From: Perkinsus olseni
Taxonomy: Eukaryota; Perkinsozoa; Perkinsida
DNA length: 64,000 bases
Assembly (NCBI GenBank): GCA_013115125.1
Contig: JABANN010000076.1
Coordinates: 1 to 64,000, forward strand
Direction: 5' to 3'
In this document: piece after piece, positions 1 to 11,552 of the stretch
Layout of the letters: every line of letters starts with the position of its first letter
Numbering within the stretch: position 1 is the stretch's first letter
Made by a program: the position numbers and the translations under genes
Notes under the pieces: generated by a model
Told to the model about the DNA's origin: nothing
Databases searched by the model: none
The model's input: the letters and a program-made list of their open reading frames with translations, nothing else

Positions 1-122
1 AGCTAGGGTTCATACCTGGACAGTCATTGGAGTATACGAGGGAAGCCATATGCGACCCGCATACATGTAAGAATGGAGATCATCAGCTTAGCCGCGGTGA
101 CTGATATTCACTGCTGCAGCTG

Positions 123-311
123 ATGAGTGGCCACTGTCCTTCTCGTGAAATGCATCTCGCGTGCGTTACTGTACCACGCGCGACCTCAGTGGTTACGGAG
201 ACTGCAGCAACTGCTGATCGGCCGAGTACGAGACCCTTTCAGGGCTCTTTTCCAGATACTCGCAAGACTACAGCTGCACCCACAACGACTACCACTACCA
301 CTACTACCACC

Positions 312-363
<52 letters not shown>

Positions 364-3300
364 CGACCACCACCACCACCACCACTACAACAACTACGAC
401 AACCACTCTTCCTACTCTGTCCCCTGGTAGGAGGCAGCTCATTATACCTTGCGTGTCGATTCATCGATAGCCTTTCCGTGCAAGCGCACATTCAGCGTCA
501 TTTCAGAGATGAGAGAGAAGTTCGCGGAAGGAGACAACACCAATGTGTTCTGCAATGTTGCATGCCAGCAAGTCCGCTACACTCGAGTGAGGGAGCTCGC
601 TGAAAGTAAGCTCATCAGTGACGGTGGCGTCTGAACTTTCGTCGGCCACTCCGACTCACAGCCTCTCATTCACGTTGTGATTGGGGATCTTAGAAATGCA
701 TTCTTCCCGGCCGGAGCAGCTCCAGTCCATCGACAACATCACAGCCGCTGCACAACAGATGCGAGCCTCGGGCTTCCTGCCTGGGCTGGCGGATGCAGAC
801 CGGGCCATAGGGAGCGAGAATACGTAAGACCACCTACAAGCCTGGTATAGCGCTTTAAACGAGTCACGCCCTCGAGCCCTGAGGGGTCTTGTCAACACTT
901 GACGATATGCGCCAGCGGAAGTGTCGCGTCGGCTCCGATCGAACATGCATATGTGGTTAGGCCGGGTTCATTGGAGTTCATCATTCCTCGGGCGGTGGCA
1001 GACATCAAGGGCCTTCGCATGAACCTGGTAAGGATTCCTCGTTGGTGCTGGAGTCTCTCGGTCCCCTTATCTGATGTGCGTAACATGGACAGCCTGGATA
1101 CCCGTCAACTTCGGAACATCAGCCAGGATCATTGACTCGCTCACTTCTCAGAGTGAAGCCCGTGGCCCCTCCGCGGTGGCGATCCGGTGGGTTGCCGAGG
1201 ATGTCTTCAAGGAAATGTCGACCATGTTCAACACCGGTCGATCTCAAATCGCCAACGTGAGCCCATTTCCCCTGCCGTTGCGCGCATTTCCTCGGTCACT
1301 GATTCATATTGCCTCTGCTATCACCGAGATCGTGGCATGCTGGTCAGGTTGGAGCTGACTACGAGAGCAACTTCACCGTCATGGCCAAGAGACTTGGCGG
1401 GGAGGCACTACAGCAGTACAAGGAGTTCGATGGCAGGACAAAGGACATGTGAGCTCAGAGAAGTACGTACTGATAGAACGCTTGTCGCCCTTCTCAGTAC
1501 CGAATCGGCTGAGAGCCCGTTGGTGAAGCTGTGGAGGACAGTGTCGTGGATTAGGGGCCTTGCTGCGTCCCTGGTCTCTGATGTTGCTGACAAGACCAAC
1601 CGAACGCTCGATAGGACCAGAGCGTTGAAAGCCGCTGTGGAAGGTAGTAAAGCGATGGCGAGGCCTCCTGTATCGGCTACTCTTGGCTACTTCAGATATG
1701 TCACGCAGGCATGGGCCTCGGCTAGAGCAGGAAATTCGAGCCCAGCTCGAGAAGGAGATCAAGGAAGTGAGAGCGGTACCAGCAGTGGACGTTGGTTCGC
1801 CCGAGGCTGCCATTGAGGCCAATGTACGTCATTCATAGTGCCTCAATTTGCAAGGCAGGAGGTCCTCGCTCGTTTGATCAGACTCAACGAATGATGGCGG
1901 ATTTGGACAGGAAAACGAGCATAAAGAGACAGGAGATGGACGCCAAGGCGAGAGGGACCTCTCGAAAGGTTGCCTCTGCTCTGTTGGCCTCCGAGATGGC
2001 CATGAGGGGCAGATCAAGGGAAGCTCAAGATAGTGCGAAGAAAGCCTTCTCAGTGAGTCTCACTGGATGCTGGGAATCCTCTCATCTTCGATGGCCGTTC
2101 AGGGCTTCGAGCACGGGCTGCTGAAGCAAAGGGAGATGGTGCGCAATGATCTCTTGCAGGGTGTCAAATCCGCCCGGAACTCCGAAAAGGTCGGTCGGTC
2201 GGTGGACTCATCATCGCCCCTGCACGAGCCCTCTATGCTTGGCATATAGTGAGAGCTAGAATTGACGCACAACATCAGTAGCAGCCTTCGACTAATCGTA
2301 TCTGGCGTTGACCACAGTTCTCCACTCAAACTCTGGTAGGAACTCGAGTGGCTGGCTCGAGATGAGGCTGCCCAGGCTGCCTCGTACAAGGCCCGCATGA
2401 ATGCTACTCTGGGAACCTTCAATCGAGTAGCCGGAGCAATATCCGCTGATGTAAGCTGCCCACCGGCCATGCTCCTCCGACCCCCATTGCTCTCCAGGCC
2501 GTCGGTGGATTCTCAAAGGAATCGAAGCTCTTTTCGTCGAAGGGCGGGGCCGAGGAGGAGCGTCTGAGCGCTATAGTGAGGCTGATCGAGGACGGCCTGT
2601 TGAAGTCAGAGAAGGAAAAAGATATCAAAATTGAATCGGTGGACAAGTAAAAGAACCGCGATTGTTAAGGAGGCCGTTAGCCTTGTCATCTCAGTGTCAC
2701 GAAGGGGACCTTCGTGGGCAACAAACGCTTTGCTGATGCTATAAGTTCGAGCAGCGATGGTGTAATGGCGTTGACGCGAGAACAGGCCTCGAACGCAGCT
2801 ACGGCGGAGCTGAACGATATCCATACTGAAGAGAGGGTGGGCGGTGGCTGCTGCTGCTGCTGCTGCTGCTGCATCATCTATCGAATGGCTACTGCTGTAC
2901 TCAGATTGTTGGAGAGGATGCAGCAAGAGTGAAGGAAGAGCTCCGTCGCTCTGAGGCTCAAGTCAACTCCAGCGAGGCTGCGATGATGGCCAAGGTGGCT
3001 GAGTTTGATGCCGCTGCTTTGCCGGAGCTCATGGGCCAGCTCGGGGAGATCGCAAAGAATATGTCCTCACTGTAAGACGCTGGGCCAGCCTTGTAAATGC
3101 ACGTTTGACGTGGTGTCCCAAGGTTATCAGCTCTCGAAGGCCAGTCGCGGAAGGTAGATGAGGAAGCTCAGCGTGCGCTCTCGGCAGATGGAGACAAGCT
3201 GGGAGCGGTTATGGACGGTAGGCTTTGTTTGACGTTGACTTCGCTGGACTATTACTAGGTCTGAAAGCGGCCCACGAAAGGTTGTACGGTATGAGGAGTG

Positions 3301-6233
3301 GCGAGGAACAGATGAGAGCTGAGTTTGGCAACTCTACTGAAGCTGCTGGCGGGGCGATTGGTGCACTGCGAGATGGCGTGGATGCAGCACTTGGATCACT
3401 CAAGGTAACGGTGGGGAGGGGGAGGGCTCTGGTGTTGGTGCTGGCTGCTCCTTGCGGCTGGTGCTTTTACTCATGTTTGCGCACAGTGGAGTACAAATCG
3501 CTTCAGATGGGGATGAAGAGCGGCGCGGAGGGCGCGGGTTCGACTCCCAGTGATGACATCTCTAGAATTCGTTCCGATGGTGACCACATTGTCGGAGAGG
3601 AGGTGGCTCAGTCGACTGCGTCCCTGAGGGGCCTCTCCAGCCATACGCTGGTGGGTCGGATGGAGGCTGCTGCTAAGTGCGGACCTCGGGGTGCTCAGGA
3701 CCTTCTTGGGACCTTAGCTGGTGGTCTTGCTGCAGCGACAGAGGATCTGAAGGCAGGCCAGCACTTGTTAGCGCAGGAGTCTGCCAACCTGACGGTACGC
3801 TGCCGGTGATTGATGATAACGCCGTAATGGTGATGCAGGCACGATGGGCCGCAGTTAAAGGGAGAATAGACCGCAGCTTAGCGAAGTCCGCCCTGGCCGA
3901 CCTCGGGGCCCTACATCCGCATGCAGTGATGAGTGCAGCTGAACGCGAGATGGAGAACCTGCTGCTGGCCTCGACAGCAGAGGTTGATGGATGGGTAGGT
4001 TGGGGAAGTCGCCTAAGGCCTACATCGTAGCGATCTTTTCCTGTACAGCTCCGATCGGACGATGAAGCGAACAGACGGGAAGTTGATAGGCTCACTACAG
4101 AGACCAGCAGGATGGCGAGCACGGAGGAGGCAGCCAGGGGAGCGGTGGCGTCCATCGAGAAGCTCCTCAGCACGCAAGAGTCGTCTCGGGATATAGACAG
4201 GTTGAAGCTGCTCGCTGCTGGGGTGGGCATGAGTCCTCTACCGGTAGAGAGCTCAACTTCATTGGCGTCAGGCATTTAACCAAGGTGCTTGGACGGATCT
4301 AGCGACGATGCTCAGCTCCAGGGAGACCGATGAGGATGGAAGTATTGAGATGTTCAAACAGAGCATCGAGGAGGAGGTTCAGCAAGTACCCGGGGTGCTT
4401 CAGATGATCCAGGCTGTCTTGGCTGCCGATGGTCTCGTAGTTCTACAGGGCGATATATTAGCTCGAAACCGTTTCCATGTTAAAGCCGGGCGACCAAACC
4501 CTCATTGTCGTCCACAACCGCACGCGCGAGGTTCTCTGGTTGGGCGACATATCGTGCGTGTTGTTAGGTGAGGGGGCCCAACGTCGAAGAGTTGAAGGAC
4601 TTTGCCGATGGTCTTCTTGTATCCCTCAAAGCGGTCCTCCACACAGTAGGTGTCGATAGTCTACATAGCCAGTCAGTGGACTGCCCTTCAGATGGAGACG
4701 TCGATTGACTCCCAGATGCAGCAAATGAGGTCCTCGGAAGGAGGGAGGGCAAGAGAGCTTAGAGCTAAGTTGGTAGGGGCAGAGAAAGAGGAAATCCACG
4801 GACTACAGACGATCGATGCCAGAGAACACACTGGTAGCATGATTTTGGGCGGAGGCAATGCCGAGGCCGACCTTGGAATTTACGACCAAATTTAACTACA
4901 GGTTCTGCGCGGCTCAGCGATACGCTGGTACGGATGGGGAAGACGTTGGGGATGTTGAGAAACAGTTCGGAGCTCCTGACTAGCGGTGCAGACGCTGAGG
5001 CGGCTGGACTTGCTGAAGAGGTGCGCAGGCTCTAGTTACCTTTTAGGGGGTATTGCTGGGGCTGCCGTAGTTCTGAAACTCCTCTCAGTTGAACGGGCAA
5101 GCTACTACTGCTGCCAAGGAAGCATCGAAAATAGAGCGTGATCTCGAGAAGATGAAAAGTGAAGCGGAAAAGAACTTCAACTCGGACCAACAACGAGTTC
5201 ATGACGCGATTGCCAATTCGGTAACACTTCGTGATTCGTTATCTCCGTGCCGGATGAGGTGATTTTCTCAGTCCGTTGAGGAGAATGCGAGTGCGCTGGC
5301 GATGCATCTAGCGGATGCCCAGAAGTATGCTTTGGAGCTGCTGGCTGAGCGGAGCAAGGAGCTCATGGGGCAGCGTAGACAGCTGTCTGAATATCAGTCA
5401 AGTGTAGCTCACGAAGAGAAAGTTACTCGTGATCTTGAAGGGCAGGTTGCCGAGTCGTTAGAGTGAGTCTGGGGAATCGACCCATCTTGTACGCATCAGG
5501 CGTTTATGCAGGCACTTCGAGAGTCGAGTTCGGGCGGCATCTTCCAAAAGCAGTAACAGTGGAGCCGCTGACGATCTGCTGACCTTTGCCAAGGATGAGA
5601 TGAAGGAGGTTGCTAATATGGCTACGCATGCCTCGCAGCAGGACGAGATCTCGAAGGAGCTCGCTCACACCCAGAGACAGATAACGGAAGTTGGACGCAA
5701 TGTAGGCCTTCTTACCCGTCCGGGCGAGACTGCTGGATACGTGGCACTTCGGTTCAGATGACTGCGACCTACAAGAGCGGCTTGAGCGCTGCTAACTCAA
5801 CGGTGCTCGATGAAGCTCACAAAGTTCTCGAACGGTGAGATGGTCACAGCGGAGCCTTTTTTCTCCACATCGATTCATCTGCAGGATTAAGGCCGAGCAA
5901 GATGAAATCAAGGCTGCCCTTGGGAAAGATGAAGCTCAGATGGAGAAACAGGGTCCGACGACGGTAGGTTCTTCCTTTGGAATGGTCAAGCTCATCTCCG
6001 ACGTGCGCATGTGGGCGTAGACGAAGCTGAACACAAAAGCTGTCCCTTTCCGGGATGACTTCTGTTCGAAACACTACCGGTTCTCTCAGGCGGAAGAGTT
6101 GCACAGCCAGATTGCACTGGCAGACAAGGAGATGGTTACTCAATACCAGGAGACCTCGAAGGAGTTCAATAAGTGGCTGCTGGAGCAGAGGACGATGCTC
6201 CTGAAGTCGATCCTCAAGGATCGCGGTGACTGA
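123..6233 (+). CDS. Large multi-exon coiled-coil protein with N-terminal poly-threonine tract (5' end uncertain)
   Basis: Family not recognised. An exon ending near 424 encodes a threonine-rich stretch. It joins in phase to an exon after the acceptor at about 514 (EMREKFAEGDNTN), then to one from about 695 (residues SSRPEQLQSIDNITAAAQQM). More than fifteen further short exons follow, separated by GT-AG introns. Most encode Ala/Glu/Lys/Gln/Leu-rich heptad-like helix, for example about 1120-1257, 1341-1448, 5500-5700 and 6090-6233. The last exon ends LLKSILKDRGD followed by TGA at 6231-6233. Composition suggests a rod-like protein of well over 1000 residues, either structural or surface. No enzymatic motif and no clear membrane segment were found. 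The true start may lie before the window; no convincing signal peptide was seen. Individual exon borders are approximate, and the link from the Thr-rich exon to the coil is inferred from splice phase only. Confidence 0.6.
270..410 (+). repeat. Threonine-codon (ACN)n tract with pure (ACA)n core
   Basis: The core at about 312-363 is a pure ACA trinucleotide repeat. Both flanks keep AC at codon positions 1 and 2 but vary at position 3 (ACG, ACT, ACC, ACA). This indicates coding selection for poly-threonine in this frame. Pure repeat also opens poly-Gln and reverse-strand poly-Val/Cys frames, which the flanks do not support. Confidence 0.85.
2847..2872 (+). repeat. (CTG)n trinucleotide microsatellite
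   Basis: About eight to nine GCT/CTG units lie in or beside an intron of the coiled-coil gene. The downstream sequence resumes coding after an AG acceptor near 2907. Confidence 0.85.
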
Positions 6234-6470
6234 TCATGATACATGACTGCGAATGCAATCTAGTCGTATTAACCATCTTGTGTTGCCAGTTGGGGGAATG
6301 CCTAGGCCAACGGGCAGTCACTTCGGTCGGACTATCAATGCACATTTGAACAGATTCGGCGGATTCTCGTGCGCACGCACATGGGATTTCGTATTTATTT
6401 TTCGGCATTCCTCTCCCATCGCATTGGACTTTTTTGATGACGTTTTGTAGTAGAATTTGTTGAACCAGTC

Positions 6471-7837
6471 ATGTCCGAGAAAACCTCCCAAGCGACGCCC
6501 TTGTGGATCCTTACAGGGTTCCTTGGCTCAGGGAAGACTACGCTTGTGTCTCGGATGTTGCGGGAGAACAAGGGAAGATTTTTCGTGCTGAATAACGAGA
6601 TTGGCGGTATTAGTGTGAGGTAAGGATCGGAAGTCGGCGCATACCGTCCCTATGATGCCGCTCGAGTTTCGTGCTGCTGCATCTTCACTCCGCGAGAAAT
6701 CGTCTAAGTGTTAGCAGGTCTAAAGGTGCATTCAAGCTAAGCTCTCCATCTTCTCAGTGAACTCCCGGACGACTATGCGACCGGTAGCAGCGGCGATTGT
6801 TCTACAGTATACGAGCTTGGTGGCGGATGCCTCTGCTGCAACTTGAGAAACGACTTGATGGCGAAGCTGGAAGGGCTTGGGAAGAAAGCTCTTGAAGCAC
6901 CTGCTGATGATCCCGTGAACGGTGTAGGCGGATCGGAAGCTTGTTGGGTCGATTTCTCCGTCCATTCATCGTGCAATTGATGTTCAATCCCACAGAATTT
7001 CCCTCCCTCATGGCGCTGCTCGAACTTCTCTTATTCTGTCAGATAATATTGGAAACCACTGGTTTGGCTACTCCGGGACCTGTTGTACAAGGCCTCGTGG
7101 CTCAGCCCCCTGAAGGTATCGTTCTACGGAAAGTCGTGACCCTCGTTGACGCCTCCAATTTCAATGAGCAGTACAAACGAGTAACGGATCCTCGAAGTTC
7201 GGAGCTCATCCAGCAGCTTGTGTTTGCTGATCTCGTTGTCATCAACAAGTGTGACTTGGTAGACGATGACACGGCCAGGCAGATCGAGGATACTATCCGG
7301 TCCATCAATCCGGTGTGCAAGACGGTCCGCACTGTCCACTCTGATATCTCCATGGAGGAAGTCCTGCGATCTCAAGGTGACACCTACACTAGTCCTGGTG
7401 ATCTTAACGACGTGCCGCAGCATAAGCCCTGGCGTGATGGTGTTTGCAGCTGCGCAGTGAGCGGACCATATCCAGCTTCGAAAGGAGTGGCTATGAACAT
7501 AGAGAAGTTCCGTACATGGTTGCAAGGCTTCGTGAATTCCAACAGAGTATTCCGGGTTAAGGGCATGCTGATATCCGGTGATGGGAAGAGGTACCTCTTG
7601 CAAGGTGTCGAGAAGTCCTTCCAGCTAGTCGAGACGGATTGCCCGTCAGAGATGGCCAGCAAGGTTGATAAGCTGGTTGTGATCGGCCAGAGGATTCAAG
7701 AGCACATGGGTGACGAGCTTGACGAGTCCCTCAACGCTCTCCTCGTCGACCGCAAGGACATGGAAACGTCCAAACCCACTTGGGTGAAGGCTTATGTTGG
7801 CAAGGACTGGACGGATGCTGAACAATGGTCCCCTTAA
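6471..7837 (+). CDS. CobW/COG0523-family GTPase (metal chaperone-like)
   Basis: Three exons: 6471-6619, 6758-6923 and 7043-7837. Splice phases fit exactly and give about 369 residues. The family consists of G3E P-loop GTPases that deliver Zn or other metals to client enzymes, usually in the cytosol. Visible motifs are Walker [10 protein letters not shown] near residue 16, the metal-binding signature GGCLCCNL, the [11 protein letters not shown] switch region at the start of exon 3, and the guanine-specifying NKCD motif. A CobW C-terminal domain follows ([19 protein letters not shown]). The start ATG precedes the P-loop at the usual distance. The gene lies downstream of the coiled-coil gene on the same strand with about 240 bp between them. 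The metal and client cannot be read from sequence; ZNG1-type zinc delivery is possible. Confidence 0.93.
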
Positions 7838-8893
7838 GGGAGAGTACCCTGTTCTAGGCTAGGCCTCGTATCCTATGTTATGCGACTTTTCACTTCGATG
7901 AGGTTAACTTCACCGAAGGTCTCTCTTGCGTTAGTTAATCACGGATCATCCTAATGGGGAACGACTAAAGGGTTGATACCGCGTAAATTTTTCTAGCGGA
8001 CGAGTTGAATGTTGTAATAGACCCGAATACACTCCAACCGAAAGCTCGAACCAAGCACTACATAAACTATGGAGCCGAATGATAGAGAATCATGAAGATC
8101 AGCTACCTGCGTCAAAGCATAATTTTGGGTGTTTTTCGGGTGACTCCCGACCGGCAGACGAGCTCATATCCCGAACGAGTCCAACATGCAAACAAGTCTC
8201 ATCGCCTATTGTAATCTCGGTGAGAGCTCTCCACTGTTGTATATTAGAACCCGTCACTCGTTCGCGAGGACAAGTTGGGAGGGGCATGCTCTTTGGGGTC
8301 GGCACCCTGTAATATGGAGCCCCCCCGGATTACGAATGATGTGCGAGACAGTATCTCGGAGACACTCACTTGCCTGAGCCGTTCGAGAGCTGATTGTGTT
8401 GGTCCAACTCTGTTGCAGACTCACTCGAGAAAAACAAAAGGTATTTTGCATGTTCGGTACAACAAAACAAGGATCAATTCAAGCATTCTCGAAGCTTGAT
8501 AAGAAACGAGGTCGCGAATACCCATAGCACTGAGTGTGGGGATGTTAGAACTGAGGATAATAGCAAGGAAGGGGTCAGATGGACCGCTGAACATTCCCCT
8601 GTAGCACAAGTGGTCCCCATACAATGCTCCGGCACGAATTGCCAGAGTCATCCCGTCTATGAAGCTACGAACTAACAACACAAGGGATTAATTGTATTGC
8701 CTGCGATAGGCACCACTCGAAAAATGTCGCTATGACGCGCCAAGTTCTATAAACTTAACAAAAACTCGCACCGAATGTGAATGTACGGCGCGGGATAAGG
8801 GCTGCCAGCAGCATTGATAACGGGCCGCTGGAGTCACGGCGTAGCACTGTCTTCTCAACGACCGATATACGGGTCAAGCAAGGAACGATAGGA
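7838..8893. other. Intergenic region without recognisable gene
   Basis: Lies between the convergent CobW and fumarase copy 1 genes. Short ORFs here show no conserved motif. The only recognisable sequence is a 14-base match (8298-8311) to the terminus of the inverted-repeat element at 21643-21902. Confidence 0.6.
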
Positions 8894-10720
8894 TTACTTG
8901 GAGAAGGTCATCTTCTGCTCGCTAGCATTGCCCATCTTGAAGAAATCGTTGCCCTTATCATCAACAATGATGAAGGCAGGGAAGTCGACGACGTCGATCT
9001 TCCACACGGCCTCCATACCGAGCTCCTCCATATCGAGACACTCCACCTTCTTGATGTTCTCATCAGCGAAGAGAGCTGCGACACCACCGATGGAACCGAG
9101 ATAGAAGCCACCGTGCTTCTTGCAAGCCTCAGTGACCATATCGCTACGGTTACCCTTGCCAATCATGATCATGGAGCCACCGTTGGCCTGGAAGGGCTCA
9201 ACATAGGGGTCCATACGGTTGGAGGTGGTGGGGCCGAAGGAACCGGAAGGCTTTCCATCGGGCTTCTTGGCGGGGCCGGCGTAGTACACGGGGTACTTCT
9301 TGATGTAGTCGGGGAGACCCTTTCCACTCTCGAGCATATCCATCATTCTCATGTGAGCGATATCACGAGCGACGATAATGGTACCAGTGAGGGCCACACG
9401 AGTCTTGACGGGGTACTTGCTCAAGGTGGCGAGAGCTTCCTTCTGGGGCAAGTTCAAATCAATCTTGACGGCCTCATCTTGCTCACTACCGAAATCGGGC
9501 ATATACTTGGCGGGGTTCTTCTCGAGCTTCTCAACAAAGATTCCCTCGGGGGTGATCTTGGCGAGAGACTGACGATCAGCAGAGCAGCTGACACCAAGGC
9601 CGACAGGGCAAGAAGCACCGTGACGAGGAAGACGGACGACGCGAACATCGTGAGCGAAGTACTTGCCGCCGAACTGAGCACCGGTGCCAAGCTGCTGGCA
9701 GTTCTTGAGAAGCCTCTCCTCCCAGTAGAGATCACGGAAGGCACGACCGGTGGAATCACCGCTGGTCGGAAGGCCATCGTAGTACTTGGTGGAGGCCAAC
9801 TTGACAGTCTTCATGGTCTGATCAGCAGACTGACCGCCGATGACGACAGCGATGTGATAGGGTGGGCAAGCGGAGGTACCGAAGTGAGCGATCTCCTTCA
9901 TGAGGAAGCTCTCGAACTCCTTCTCCTTAAGGAAGGCCTTGGTCTTCTGGAAGAGCTGGAACTTGTTGGCAGATCCGCCGCCCTTGGCGATGACGTGGAA
10001 CTTGTAGGCGAGCTCGTCACCGGGATGACCGGCGTAGAGTTCGATTTGAGCGGGCAAGTTGCAGCCAGTGTTCTTCTCCTCGAACATGCTCAAGGGGGCG
10101 ACCTGGGAGTAACGGAGGTTGTCCTGAGTGTAAGCATCATAGACGCCCTTGGTGATGGCCTGCTCGTCGACGCCACCAGTGAGGACACGCTCGCCCCTGT
10201 AACCGTAGACACAGGCGGTACCAGTATCCTGGCAGGAGGGGAGGACGAGGCCGGCAGAGATGCAGGCGTTCTTCAACAACTCCATAGCAACGAAACGATC
10301 GTTCGAAGAGGCCTCGGGGTCCTTAAGGATCTTCTGGACCTGCTCGAGGTGAGCGCTTCTGAAGTAATGCTCAACGTTCCTGATGCAAGTCTGGGTGAGC
10401 TTAGCAATGGCCTCAGGTTCGACCTGACAAGAAACAACGGAATAAGATGCAACCTCCGCCAGTCCTAAATTCCTCTCAAACTCACCTTGAGGAAGTCCAA
10501 TCCATCAGGTCCCTTAACGACTGACACTCCTTCCTTGCTGAGTAGTTCATACTCAACAGCCTGAAAAACAAATCCATGGAGAGCTCGAAAGCCGCATGCG
10601 AGAGGGAGGCTCCATGCAACCACAAGGCAGTCAGCTCACCTTCTCGTTGGCGTGTTCCTGGAACAGCGGACTGTACTTGTCGAAAGTGAATGAGGAGGTT
10701 GATCGAACTTGAGGACTCAT
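8894..10720 (-). CDS. Fumarate hydratase class I, copy 1
   Basis: Iron-sulfur fumarase, converting fumarate to malate by reversible hydration. Minus-strand exons are 10640-10720, 10486-10560 and 8894-10423, all phase 0, giving about 561 residues (FumA-class enzymes are about 550). The protein starts [20 protein letters not shown]. Cluster and active-site signatures are [38 protein letters not shown] and [11 protein letters not shown]. It ends KMTFSK. Compared with copies 2 and 3 it has a different N-terminus, different intron sequences, and [11 protein letters not shown] in place of [11 protein letters not shown]. It shares [11 protein letters not shown] with copy 3. No clear mitochondrial presequence is seen; compartment is undetermined. 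Confidence 0.96.
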
Positions 10721-11552
10721 GCCTGTTGGTTTGCAAAAAAACAACTGATTATAATGATCTTGGTCATGGATGTCTCAACGACACAAGCGATGTAAGGCTT
10801 TGACGGACACAACCTAGTATCAAAGAGAAATCACAAGTTGTAGTGTCACAGAAGTGAAGGCCGGCGTCCTAGCTCGTAGCTGCGCTAGATTCCGCTAAGT
10901 TCGCTCTGCGCAGTGGAGCTGATAGACAAGATCTGCGTGGTGGTCATCAACAGGATTCGACAACCGAACCTAGTGGCGAACACTGGCTAGCCTCGTGATC
11001 CGAAAAGCGCGGACAGTGTTCACAGTCCTCGTTGTTGCCGTCTTCTACGCTTCACTGATATGCTGTGGCCTGCCGCAATGAAAGGTTTGTTCGGCTTCGG
11101 CTCAAGTGGAGTTCACACTCCCCAAAGGGTTCGCGACCAGCTGATTTTTAGTGTTCTTCCACTGATGATGGAAACTATGGCCCAAGTGGCTTTGATAGGA
11201 GAGTGCCCCTCCTGGAGACCTTGGTCTGCATCCAGACCCCCACTTCAGGTTCTGTATGTCATGCACTGAGCAATGCGGAAAAGTTTCGCCCTCACACCTG
11301 CAGCAGATGACCTGCTGTGAACCCAACTTCACAAACACTACAGCTTCGTAGCTAGGTACTTTGAAGCACCAAGATTATGTTGTCTGGACAGGAAGTGCCG
11401 TACTAGCAACTGTGAATGGATGAAGGACTGAATATATCACAATAATTTTTGCAAGAATAGTGCAAACATAAGCTCTTACGAGGAGATGCCATCTATTCAC
11501 TGACGTCAAAGTGACACAAGTTGCCGTGCTTAATTGCATGCGAACGACCAAC
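10721..11552. other. Intergenic spacer between fumarase copies 1 and 2
   Basis: Nothing recognisable is coded here. It should hold the upstream region of copy 1 and the 3' flank of copy 2, which lie head-to-tail on the minus strand. No clear TATA box or repeat was found. Confidence 0.6.

Noticed and set aside
127-603. Poly-Gln ORF across the CAA repeat
   Set aside because: Flanking codons vary at the third position only in the threonine frame, so the Gln frame looks like a by-product of the repeat.
3525-3550. tRNA-like T-arm (GCGCGGGTTCGACTCCC); similar hits near 15664 and 34866
   Set aside because: No matching D-arm, anticodon arm or acceptor stem is found at the right distances. Two sites fall in coding exons or coding-end sequence.
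8777-10468. 563-aa plus-strand ORF opposite fumarase copy 1 (similar ones at 11511-13097 and 22296-23906)
   Set aside because: These long Leu/Gly-rich frames are exact antisense shadows of the conserved fumarase exons. The sense frame carries all catalytic motifs; the antisense openness follows from strong third-position codon bias.
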